From Bodo saltans (Eukaryota; Euglenozoa; Kinetoplastea; Eubodonida; Bodonidae), in NCBI GenBank assembly GCA_001460835.1, contig CYKH01001786.1:1325-35862 (forward strand): a stretch of 34,538 bases of DNA, written 5' to 3'. The position numbers and the translations under genes were made by a program. This document shows, in pieces, positions 1-7,607 of the stretch (positions within the stretch are counted from its first letter, which is position 1; the number at the start of each line of letters is the position of its first letter). The notes under the pieces are model-generated. The model saw only the letters and a program-made list of their open reading frames with translations. It did not search any database and was not told where the DNA came from.

Positions 1-1742
1 TTGCTTGGTGTTGCGAAGGTTCCAATAGTGTGTCCGCATGTGTGCTTGACGGCCATAGCTGTTGGGACGGACATTGCCCGTGACTCGTTGAGTGTGTTGC
101 GCAGCTGCAGCTGGGATGGACGAAGCTACGTACTGAAACTGTACCACTCCAACGTTATTCATCACATTGCACCTGAAGTTGCCGCTGCGCCGTATCTGCA
201 GCATCCCAACATCGTGCGCGTGGTGGCCATTGTTGACTCCGCCGATGGTGACGGTCGAACTGTGGGACTGCTGATGGAGCTGGCGGAGGATTCACTTTCT
301 GTAGTGTTGGCATCACCTTTACGCCCCTCAATAGCCACGTTATTGCGATGGCTGCACGAGGTTGCTCAGGCCATGGAGTTTGCACATGATTGTGGGGTGG
401 TGCACAGCGGTATCAATCCGGACAAAATCATGACTGTTGCCAGTGGGCAGGACGCAGTGGCAAAGGTGACTGACTTCGGCTCAGCGAGCATTGTATCGAC
501 TGTTGGTGCTTCAACGACAAACGCGATGTTCTGTGCGCCTGAATGCACCGTCGGTAGCACCGGCCCAACGAAGGCATCTGACGTGTTCAGCTTCGGGATG
601 ACGATGTGGTGCGTGTTGGTGCCGCAAGGGACGGACCACGGCCTAGGTAGGAATGATGTTCAAGTGGCTCTGGCCCTGCTAAAGGGTTGCCGACCATCAG
701 TGACAGCGATCGATCCGTATGCCACCCTCATTGAGCGGTGCTGGGCAGCCGAGCCACTGGCCCGACCAAGCATGGCCGAGGTTGCTGAGGCTTTGCGCAA
801 ATTGGTTGCGTGCTTGGTGCACCCACCTCCAACCCCCTCATCGCAGTTGTGGGCAACGCTGCTGCAATCGTACAACATAGAAGCTGAGTGGAAAGCACTG
901 CACTTTCATTCACAAGGAAAAATGCACTCCGCCGATTTCCGATGATATTGTTGATACATCCAACCGCTGTTATCAGCTGGTTGCCGGGATGGCGGGCTCC
1001 CTTTCGAGAAACGTCCGACGAGTCGTCATGGTAGGCGCTGATCCACTGACTGTCAGCTCCTTTGTTAAGCTTCACGCGAAGCGCAGCGAATAGTCGTGCT
1101 GTTAACCCTGCGCTACGATTGAAGAACCCTCAGGATGCTGCCTCAGTCGCTGGCCTGGACCGTTTGAAGCAATCCTTCATTCCCGTCATCACTGCACCGG
1201 GCAAGCCACTGCCTTGTGCTCGTTTGCTTTTTGGGTGGCATGGAACGTCATCAGCCACCGTTGCAGCCGTGTGCCGAGACGGCCCCAGGGCGCTGCGAAC
1301 ACTAGACTCTGGATATTTTGGTGCTTGGTCGTACTTTGCCCTTGAGGCCGAGTATGCTCTGCGCTATAGTACCCCGGAGCCTGCCACTGGTGAACGCGCA
1401 ATGATCCTTTTCGCAATTTCGGTGTCCCAAGTGAAGGTGATCACTCTGGAAGAGGATTATCGCCTAGTTGAGGGCCAGGACCCCAGGGCGCTTACACTGC
1501 AAGGGTTCAGCAAGTACTATGGCGGTGCGGACACTGCTATAGCCCTTGCCCGTGGCTACGATGCGCATTTTATTCCGGTGAAGGACTACGGGTGCACGCA
1601 CCCGCGTGCAGGCTATTGCACTCCTTGCACCATTGGGTATCAGGCCGTTGATGAGTCATCTGGCGCAGCAGAGGCGCATGAGATTGTGATTCAAAGCCAT
1701 CATCAGTGCATTCCGATAGCCATTGTGTACTTCAAAGCTTAG
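1..1742 (+). pseudogene. Broken copy of WD40-pseudokinase-PARP-like ADP-ribosyltransferase gene (5' end outside window)
   Basis: This is a near-identical paralogue of the intact gene at 5007-7439; long stretches differ only by scattered bases. Frame 1 (1-945) covers the kinase-like domain: the VAIK-type lysine is in YVLKLY (about residue 46), the catalytic loop reads HSGINPDK instead of HRDxKxxN, and DFG and APE are kept. Around position 937 one extra base, compared with the intact copy, shifts the frame. The continuing homologous frame (938-1092) ends at a TAG near 1090. A second shift near 1075-1130 moves the homology to frame 3, where 1062-1742 encodes the ADP-ribosyltransferase-like domain with the HGT, Tyr and final EIVI positions kept. 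The WD40 part must lie left of the window. Two frameshifts with otherwise good homology suggest a young pseudogene. Sequencing error is possible but less likely for two separate shifts. The halves could still be expressed separately, but the second has no ATG near its start. Confidence 0.8.
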
Positions 1743-2057
1743 GAGCTCGATTCTAAGTTGGGAACACGTTGAGAAGAACTAGATGCACTACATTGACTGA
1801 AAAAAGAAGAAAAGAAAAAAAAAGAATGATCGAAAACGTTAGATGCTAAACGCGTCGGAGTCAACGAATACGTTGGAATGCATGAAGAAGGAATACTCAA
1901 GGGAATACTCAAGGGAACTGTAGTTAAGTTGGGAAGAAATAGACGCGACAGATGTGTAGGGAATGTCGTAAATCTGCACATTTGAAATTGCCACGGTTAG
2001 CAACCCACTGCCGCTCCATTCTCTAAATGTTTTCTCTTTTGTCATGTGAAGAATAAC
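1743..2057. other. 3' flank of the broken copy, with short repeats
   Basis: No gene is seen here. The stretch 1926-1985 resembles the 3' flank of the intact copy (7466-7528): both contain GTTGGGAA, then a GCGACAG-TGTGTAGGG core about 20 bases on. A 13-base tandem (GGAATACTCAAGG) lies at about 1889-1914, and GTTGGGAA also occurs near 1757. An A-rich run sits at 1798-1825. This is probably the 3' untranslated region and spacer duplicated together with the gene. Confidence 0.5.
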
Positions 2058-2140
2058 ACAGTCCCAACGCACGCTACTTGCGTCAGTAGGAGCAGATGGC
2101 CTGTGGTTAGTTTGGGATACGAAATCGGACGTGTCATTCG
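2058..2140 (+). pseudogene. Relic of WD40 repeat end from a third family copy
   Basis: Positions 2072-2140 translate to TLLASVGADGLWLVWDTKSD, matching TLLASVGSDGMWLVWDMKSD of the intact gene (encoded at about 5475-5537). The homology starts at about 2058 with the CAGTCCC of the repeat and contains a one-base length difference. It stops abruptly at about 2140, where the inverted segment begins. No start, no kinase and no continuation are present, so it is a dead fragment. Confidence 0.75.
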
Positions 2141-2226
2141 TTAGCCGAACAGATTCCTTCGGCGCAACTGCCTTTGCAACACCATCGTTACTTGGCGCAT
2201 TCCACTAATGACACTCCACAGAAAGC
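2141..2226 (-). pseudogene. Inverted relic of the linker between WD40 and kinase domains
   Basis: Read on the minus strand, this segment matches about 5648-5730 of the intact gene. The shared core encodes WNAPSNDGVA-AVAP, and nucleotides such as GGAATGCGCCAAGTAACG are identical. An in-frame TAG precedes the WNAP codons. It directly abuts the forward WD40 relic, although in the intact gene the two parts lie about 100 bases apart in the same orientation. The junction at about 2140 is therefore an inversion breakpoint inside a former gene copy. Confidence 0.7.
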
Positions 2227-2599
2227 TTCTTGCCTTGCGGGTTCTTCCGCATGGCGTTCCGGGGGCCGCAGACAGTCGTCGGCTCCTTCTTTCCTTGCGG
2301 AAGCACTCCGTCTTGCCGAGTCTGATGACGATACCTGTTGTGTGGAAGCGGACCTTCAGGAGTTGAGCGCTTACTCCCCGATGGATGCGCTCCTGCCGCC
2401 GCTGCTGCCTCGCTTTCCGCTCCCTCACGGGCGGGAAGCACCAATCCTCCTTGGACCCTTCTCTCCCCCGCGGCCTTTCCTGCAGCCGAAGACGCCCCCC
2501 GGCCCGCATCCGCATAGCCAGTATGAGCGCGCGGCCAGGTGTAGGGTTATCTGTACAGAGTTGTTTTTCTACTGTTGTGTTTGTTTTGACTGATGATAG
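2227..2599. other. GC-rich spacer without a recognised gene
   Basis: The stretch follows the inverted relic and is unusually GC-rich for a spacer here, with C runs near 2460-2510. Open frames of 139 residues on + (2174-2593) and 206 residues on - (2141-2761) overlap, but they show no family motif, and both run into the relic or the T-tract. It may hold debris of the rearrangement. I see nothing that can be called a gene. Confidence 0.4.
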
Positions 2600-2663
2600 T
2601 TTTTTTTTTTTTGTTATGATTGTTGCTTTCTTTTTTCTTCCTAAACCACTTGACGATAACGAG
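2600..2663 (+). promoter_or_regulatory. Candidate polypyrimidine tract and trans-splice acceptor for the next gene
   Basis: A 13-base T run and a T/C-rich stretch (2600-2642) are followed by the first AG at 2662-2663, 21 bases before the ATG at 2684. This is the usual layout of a kinetoplastid spliced-leader acceptor. The assignment is inferred. Confidence 0.45.
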
Positions 2664-2683
2664 CGAGACGTTGTTGATACACG

Positions 2684-4282
2684 ATGCTTCCGCAGACGGG
2701 ATTTGCACACAGTGATAAACGTCGTTGTTGTCCTTCGATCGAGCGAAGATGCGTCGTGCAACTCTTCTTGCTTGTGCTGGCTGTACTTCCAATCATTCTG
2801 ATTGCTCTGCGCACCGACTCCTTTGCCTCCAACAACGTCACTACTTCCTCTCTGTTAGGCACACGCGACGACTCTCATCCACATCAACTGCAGCAACCGC
2901 AGATATCATCGTCGTCCATGAACGTCTGCGACCAACTGAGGACGGCGCTGCGAGGAAACTCTGCTACTGAGTGGTCACGCCGTTTGCTTCCTCACGTTTA
3001 TCAGAAAGAGGGCCTCTTGCCTTCGAACGCACGTCTGGTTTTTGAAGTTCCTTCACCTAAGAGTGGCTTTGGATTGTGCAACGTCCGGTCATTTGTCTTG
3101 GACAGCCTTATTCTAGCTGCCCTTGTTGGAGCCGATATCATACTTCAACGTGCAGACACGCTGGACAGGCCTCACTCCGAACCCATCGCCCACCAGCTAG
3201 AAGGGTACTTCGATGTGCAACACCTTCGCGCCGAGTGGAAACGATTTTGTCCTTCAATGACTCTGTATCACAATCGGCGTAGTGAAGGGAGCCGCGGTCC
3301 TTTTCTTGAAGAGCTCGAAGGAGAAGAACTTGGTGGTGGTGCGTTGGTGACTCGGCATCCCACTCATATAGATGTCGGATCTACTCGATCTGATGAAGAT
3401 GCCATCAACAACAATGTTGAGTATCGCCTGAGTAAGATGGACATGGACATTCGCAGTTGGTTGGCGGCGATTAAAAGGCGGTTATGGTTAGGGTCATGGT
3501 TAGGGTTAGGACGTGCCAAGAGAAAAATGAACGCAAGCAAGGCAGCTTATTACGTGATTATGATTCACAAGCCGGTGCTTTGGGATTGGGCGCTTCCTGT
3601 GGATGCAGATGCTTCACTTGGAGAACTTCGACGTGCGGTAGGGGCTTCTCTTAGATCACCGGAGTACATCACTCGCGTCGCGGCGCGAGTAGTCGATCAC
3701 CTCAAGGCCCTCGGGGAAGAGTCTGGAAATGGACAACGCTTTTGTGGTGCCCACCTGCGGAGCGAACCGGACATGGTGAAACGTGCCGGTAAATTTGCAA
3801 ACGGCACGCTGCTGACCGACTTATTTCTCGATGCTGTGTTGTGGCAGCAGCGGGGCCCGAAACAGTGTGGATTGGTGTACGTTGCAGCTGGAACGAAAGT
3901 TGATCTTGATCGTTTCTCTGCGCTGGCATTTGCTCACAACATCACGCTGGTGACGCTGAGCTCCCTGAACAAGACGACAACTTTCCTGACGGAGACTGCT
4001 CGGTGGTCGCACTCTCAAATGGCTGTCTTGGAGTATGAAATCCTGGCGGCCTCTCACAAGTTCTTTGGCGCATCATCAAGTAGCTTCAGCTGGAACTTAG
4101 CCATTCGCCGCTACTTTGCACAATCGACTGATACCTTGCCTCTCCGCGACATCATCCAACCTTTTAAGCCAATTCCGTATCACGACAACCTTTCGACGAT
4201 CTACCTCGGGACGAATCGAAGTTCCCCGGACAAAGGCCTAAGTTCACAGGAGGTACTATCACAACAAGGTATGTGGCCATGA
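2684..4282 (+). CDS. O-fucosyltransferase-like type II membrane glycosyltransferase
   Basis: A 532-residue protein. A short basic N-terminus is followed by one hydrophobic segment (about residues 25-43, VVQLFLLVLAVLPIILIAL), which predicts a type II Golgi/ER membrane enzyme with a lumenal catalytic domain. The lumenal part opens with GFGLCNVRSF (residue 133 on). It contains GAHLRSEPDM (H357-L358-R359), like the HLRxE motif that binds GDP-sugar in protein O-fucosyltransferase-related enzymes. It ends with FFGASSSSFSWNLAIRR (about 460-476), a hallmark of that superfamily's C-terminal nucleotide-sugar site. Several NxT/NxS sites fit a lumenal protein. The donor is probably GDP-fucose; the acceptor is unknown. 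The ATG at 2684 is the only one that includes the membrane segment; the next methionine is about 80 residues downstream. A telomere-like insertion is translated in the middle (see 3481-3510). It lies between two copies of an unrelated duplicated gene. Confidence 0.7.
   Translation: MLPQTGFAHSDKRRCCPSIERRCVVQLFLLVLAVLPIILIALRTDSFASNNVTTSSLLGTRDDSHPHQLQQPQISSSSMNVCDQLRTALRGNSATEWSRRLLPHVYQKEGLLPSNARLVFEVPSPKSGFGLCNVRSFVLDSLILAALVGADIILQRADTLDRPHSEPIAHQLEGYFDVQHLRAEWKRFCPSMTLYHNRRSEGSRGPFLEELEGEELGGGALVTRHPTHIDVGSTRSDEDAINNNVEYRLSKMDMDIRSWLAAIKRRLWLGSWLGLGRAKRKMNASKAAYYVIMIHKPVLWDWALPVDADASLGELRRAVGASLRSPEYITRVAARVVDHLKALGEESGNGQRFCGAHLRSEPDMVKRAGKFANGTLLTDLFLDAVLWQQRGPKQCGLVYVAAGTKVDLDRFSALAFAHNITLVTLSSLNKTTTFLTETARWSHSQMAVLEYEILAASHKFFGASSSSFSWNLAIRRYFAQSTDTLPLRDIIQPFKPIPYHDNLSTIYLGTNRSSPDKGLSSQEVLSQQGMWP
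3481..3510 (+). repeat. Telomere-like TTAGGG repeats inside a coding region
   Basis: The 30 bases hold two GGTTAGGG-type units, a closing GTTAGG and an initial GTTATGG variant. TTAGGG is the kinetoplastid telomere repeat. Here it is read in frame as LWLGSWLGLG within the glycosyltransferase. Confidence 0.7.
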
Positions 4283-4463
4283 AATATATGTTCGGGCCGC
4301 GAGATTTGAACCCAAAAAGGGCTGGAGAAGTCAGCCTTCACAACGAATAGCAACCTGTGTGTGATGACTCCAACGTGTGCACCATCTCAAACAATCTATC
4401 GCACACAGCAGAGGCCTACAACTGCATCACAAATAACATCACCCCCCTCCACCACATTAACTG

Positions 4464-4546
4464 TTGTTGAGATTTTTTTTTAAACGTGCTCCGCGATTGT
4501 GGTGCCTACGCAGATTTTGCACGATTATTGTGCTACAAAAAAACAA
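4464..4546 (+). repeat. Diverged direct repeat, unit A
   Basis: The unit begins TTGTTGAGATTT, then GTGCTCCGCGATTG, a TACGCAGATTTTGCACGA core and TTGTGCT, and ends in an A/C-rich tail. The same order of blocks recurs in unit B at 4588-4672. This is a local duplication of unknown origin. Confidence 0.7.
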
Positions 4547-4587
4547 CCAAAAACCAAAACCAAAACCAAACATTTTTTCCTTAACTC

Positions 4588-4672
4588 TTGTTGAGATTTG
4601 TTTTTCAACCTGTGCTCCGCGCGATTGCGGTGTTCGTAGATTTCGCACGACTTTTGTGCTTCAACAAAACAA
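4588..4672 (+). repeat. Diverged direct repeat, unit B
   Basis: Second copy of the block at 4464-4546: TTGTTGAGATTT, GTGCTCCGCGCGATTG, a GTAGATTTCGCACGA core, TTTTGTGCT, then a CAAAA-rich tail. Small insertions and substitutions separate the two units. Confidence 0.7.
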
Positions 4673-5006
4673 AACAAACCTTCGACTTGGGAGGTTTTAT
4701 CTTAATTTTCTACTTCCTTGAGGCTCTCCTCGTGCGATGTGTTCTGTACACTTCTTTTGATCCTTTGCACTTTGCCAAGTCAAAAACACGATAGATATCA
4801 TGTTGTCGCATCTCGGCGCAACCGCGACTCGACCAGTGACTGCAATTGCGTTGTACTTTGTGTCTTACGCGTGACGACTGGACCGACTCGTTTGCTGAGG
4901 GCATGGCCATGCAAGAGTAGGGGGGTGCTCGACACTGCTCACACACTCTTTTCACACTTCGATCTTTTCACGAAATAAAAATAATAGTAAGGAGCCTCTC
5001 CCACAC

Positions 5007-7439
5007 ATGACGCACACAAACACCATTACCACCACTGCTCCCCTCAACGCACAGTCGTTAGGGCACATCACGTTTCTTGTTGACACCACTAAACAACGTA
5101 CACCACCTGTACGTTGTTTAGAGGTGTCAATACATAAACCACCCCAATTCCCAATGTGCTCTATCTTATCGGCCCAATTACAACTAAGCTCTGCTATCCA
5201 CTTTGTTACGTACAGTTCCGACGGCACGTTGCTTGCGGACATCAATGAAAACATGACAAAGTTGTGGCGCGTTGCTGACGGTGTCACGGAACGTTGGGAA
5301 CGACCGGTGTCGCCGAACCACTATTCCGTTTCGTTCAGTCCCGACGGGACGCTGCTTGCGACGGGGAGCGCTAACGGAACCACAAAACTTTGGCGTGTTG
5401 CTGACGGTGCGTGCACTGCGACCCTTGCTTTCCACAGCGCCGCGGTGAGTTCGGTTGTGTTCAGTCCCGACAGCACGCTGCTTGCATCAGTAGGATCGGA
5501 TGGCATGTGGTTGGTTTGGGATATGAAATCAGACGTGCCATTGTGTTCTGGGATTGTTCCTGCAATGGAAGTTGAGGACGTGGGATTCATCAAGTGCGAT
5601 AGTCAGTGTTGTGTCCTGGAGTATCGTTGCGTTGGGAGCCCGCTGAAGCGTTCTGTGAAGTTTGAGTGGAATGCGCCAAGTAACGATGGTGTCGCGCAGG
5701 CAGTTGCGCCGAATGGGTCTGTTCCGTTATGTCCGCATGTGTGCTTGACGGCCATAGCTGTTGGGACGGACATTGCCCGTGACTCGTTGAGTGTGTTGCG
5801 CAACTGCAGCTGGCGTGGACGAAGCTACGTACTTAAACTGTACTACTCCAACGTTATTCGTCACATTGCACCTGAAGTTGCCATTGCGCCGTATCTGCAG
5901 CATCCCAACATCGTACGCGTGGTGGCCATTGTTGATGCTTCCTATACTGACGCTCGAACTGTGGGACTGCTGATGGAGCTCGTGGAGGATTCGCTTGCTG
6001 CTGCGTTGGCATCACCTTCACGCCCCTCAATAGCCACGTTATTGCGATGGCTGCACGAGGCTGCTCAGGGTATTGCGTTTGCACATGAATGCGGCGTGGT
6101 GCACAGCAATATCAAGTTGGACACAATCATGACTGTTGTGAGCGAGGAGCAGCACGTGGTGGCAAAGGTGACTGACTTCGGCCCAGTGGGCATTGTATCC
6201 ACTTTTGGACCTTCAATGAGCATAGCGCATAGAACGCCGATGTTCGTGGCGCCTGAATACGCCGTCGGTGGCACCGGCCGAACGAAGGCATCTGACGTGT
6301 TTAGCTTCGGCATGACGATGTGGTACGCGTTGGTGCCACAAGGGACGGACCTTGGCCTTGGTACGAATGGTGTTGAAGTGGTTCTGGCGCTGCAAAAGGG
6401 TTGCCGACCATCGGTGACAGCGATCGATCCGTCGTATGCCACGCTCATTGAGCGGTGCTGGGCAGCCGAGCCATTGGCCCGACCAAGCATGGGCGAGGTT
6501 GCAGAGACTTTGCGCAAATTGGTTGCGTGCTTGGTGCAACCACCGCCAACTCCCTCATCGCAGTTGTGGGCAACGCTGCTGAAATCGTACAACATAGAAG
6601 CTGAGTGGAAAGCACTGCAATATCGTACGGAAGGACGACTGTTCTTGTCCGATGATATTGTCGACAGGACTAACCGTTGTTATCAGCTGGTTGCCGGGAT
6701 GGCGGGCTCCCTTTCGAGAAACGTCCGACGAGTGGTCATGGTCGGCACAAATGCGCGAACCACCAACACATTTGTTGTGTGTCACGAAGCTGAAGTCAGT
6801 AGTTGCCTCGTCAATGGTGTGACGAAGCCCATCGATGCTGCCTCAGTCGCTGGCCTGGACCGTTTGAAGCAATCCTTCATTTCCGTCGTCACTGCACCCG
6901 GCAAGCCACTGTCGGCTGCTCGTTTGCTTTTTGGGTGGCATGGAACTTCGCCAGACAAGGTTACTGCCGGGTGTCGAGACGGCCCCAGCTCGCTGCGAAT
7001 AACGGACTCTGGATTCTTTGGTAGTGGGTTGTACTTTGCCCTTGAGGCCGAGTATGCTCTGCGCTACAGTCCCCAGGACCCTGCTACTGGCGAGCGTGCA
7101 ATGATCCTTTTCGCAATTTCCGTGGTCGAACCGAAGGTGATCACCCCAGAAAGTGACTATCGCCGAGTTGAGGACCCTAGCACGCCTCACCTGCACGGAT
7201 TCAGCCAGTACTACTCTTGCAACCCGACGACCAGGGTGCCCCTTGCCCATGGGTACGATTCGCATTTTATTCCTGTGAAGAACTACGAGTGCACGCACCC
7301 CCTCACTGGCCTTGCCACATCTCGGGATGTTGGGTATCAGGCCGTTGATGAGTCATCTGGCGCAGCAGAGGCGCATGAGATTGTGATTGGAAGCTGCTTT
7401 CGGTGTTTTCCAATAGCAGTTGTGTACGTCAAAGCATAG
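5007..7439 (+). CDS. WD40 - pseudokinase - PARP-like ADP-ribosyltransferase fusion protein
   Basis: An 810-residue protein with three parts. First come three WD40 units (about residues 60-190; repeated SPDGTLLATG/KLWRV and SDGMWLVWD signatures), probably a binding platform. Second is a kinase fold (about 235-515): the ATP lysine is K277 (YVLKLY), DFG is at 390-392 and APE at 415-417, but the catalytic loop reads HSNIKLD, so the HRD aspartate is Asn368. It is therefore likely a pseudokinase, TKL-like in style. Third is a C-terminal PARP-like domain (about 610-810): GWHGT (H645), FGSGLYFALEAEYA (Y676), GYDSHF and finally EAHEIVI (E791), giving the His-Tyr-Glu triad of active poly/mono-ADP-ribosyltransferases that use NAD+. 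No signal peptide or membrane segment is seen. The start is uncertain: ATG 5007 adds 49 residues encoded partly by a strong hairpin, and Met50 at 5154 is an alternative just before the WD40 part. The substrate is unknown. Broken paralogues lie upstream. Confidence 0.8.
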   Translation: MTHTNTITTTAPLNAQSLGHITFLVDTTKQRTPPVRCLEVSIHKPPQFPMCSILSAQLQLSSAIHFVTYSSDGTLLADINENMTKLWRVADGVTERWERPVSPNHYSVSFSPDGTLLATGSANGTTKLWRVADGACTATLAFHSAAVSSVVFSPDSTLLASVGSDGMWLVWDMKSDVPLCSGIVPAMEVEDVGFIKCDSQCCVLEYRCVGSPLKRSVKFEWNAPSNDGVAQAVAPNGSVPLCPHVCLTAIAVGTDIARDSLSVLRNCSWRGRSYVLKLYYSNVIRHIAPEVAIAPYLQHPNIVRVVAIVDASYTDARTVGLLMELVEDSLAAALASPSRPSIATLLRWLHEAAQGIAFAHECGVVHSNIKLDTIMTVVSEEQHVVAKVTDFGPVGIVSTFGPSMSIAHRTPMFVAPEYAVGGTGRTKASDVFSFGMTMWYALVPQGTDLGLGTNGVEVVLALQKGCRPSVTAIDPSYATLIERCWAAEPLARPSMGEVAETLRKLVACLVQPPPTPSSQLWATLLKSYNIEAEWKALQYRTEGRLFLSDDIVDRTNRCYQLVAGMAGSLSRNVRRVVMVGTNARTTNTFVVCHEAEVSSCLVNGVTKPIDAASVAGLDRLKQSFISVVTAPGKPLSAARLLFGWHGTSPDKVTAGCRDGPSSLRITDSGFFGSGLYFALEAEYALRYSPQDPATGERAMILFAISVVEPKVITPESDYRRVEDPSTPHLHGFSQYYSCNPTTRVPLAHGYDSHFIPVKNYECTHPLTGLATSRDVGYQAVDESSGAAEAHEIVIGSCFRCFPIAVVYVKA
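5080..5130. repeat. Near-perfect 22-bp inverted repeat (hairpin)
   Basis: Arms 5080-5101 and 5109-5130 are complementary at 21 of 22 positions, with a 7-base loop (ACCACCT). It lies in the first 125 bases of the longest reading frame of the WD40-kinase-ADP-ribosyltransferase gene, upstream of the alternative start at 5154. It could therefore be a 5' UTR hairpin or a small inserted palindrome. No target-site duplication is evident. Confidence 0.85.
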
Positions 7440-7465
7440 GATGTTTTTTAGGATTTGTTCAGCTA

Positions 7466-7528
7466 CGTTGGGAACCCATAAATGGATGCGACAGTTGTGT
7501 AGGGTAACGCTTTCAGAAAACCGCATAT
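7466..7528 (+). repeat. 3' flank shared with the broken copy
   Basis: This segment is similar to 1926-1985 (GTTGGGAA, GCGACAG-TGTGTAGGG, then a related tail ending CATATTGAA versus CATTTGAA). It shows that the duplication of the gene family included downstream noncoding sequence. Confidence 0.5.
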
Positions 7529-7538
7529 TGAAGGAAGC

Positions 7539-7558
7539 GTTTTCTTTTGTTTTTTGAG
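7539..7558 (+). promoter_or_regulatory. Candidate polypyrimidine tract before the 1344-residue protein
   Basis: A T-rich stretch (7539-7556) is followed at once by AG at 7557-7558, about 50 bases before the ATG at 7608. This is a plausible spliced-leader acceptor in the short spacer; the assignment is inferred. Confidence 0.35.
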
Positions 7559-7607
7559 ACTGCGTTAGAGTTGAGGAAATCATACGAAACTAAGTGCATC
7601 CGAAAAG

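Larger units (their letters stand above)
4283..5006. other. Spacer with AT-rich repeats; no gene seen
   Basis: The spacer holds a duplicated block of about 85 bases (4464-4546 and 4588-4672) joined by CCAAAA-type simple repeats, then nondescript sequence up to the next gene. No long open frame with family motifs is present. A tRNA-like T-loop near 4300 was examined and rejected. Confidence 0.5.

Noticed and set aside
2141-2761. 206-codon minus-strand frame and 139-codon plus-strand frame (2174-2593)
   Set aside because: They overlap each other, show no family motifs, are Arg- or Pro-rich by composition, and the minus frame is not the frame of the inverted relic it crosses.
4285-4380. Possible tRNA on the minus strand (T-loop-like GGTTCAAATC and a 5-bp stem with 7-base loop at 4320-4336)
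   Set aside because: The T stem has mismatches, U33 is missing, no D arm is found and no 5' acceptor strand pairs with the 3' side.
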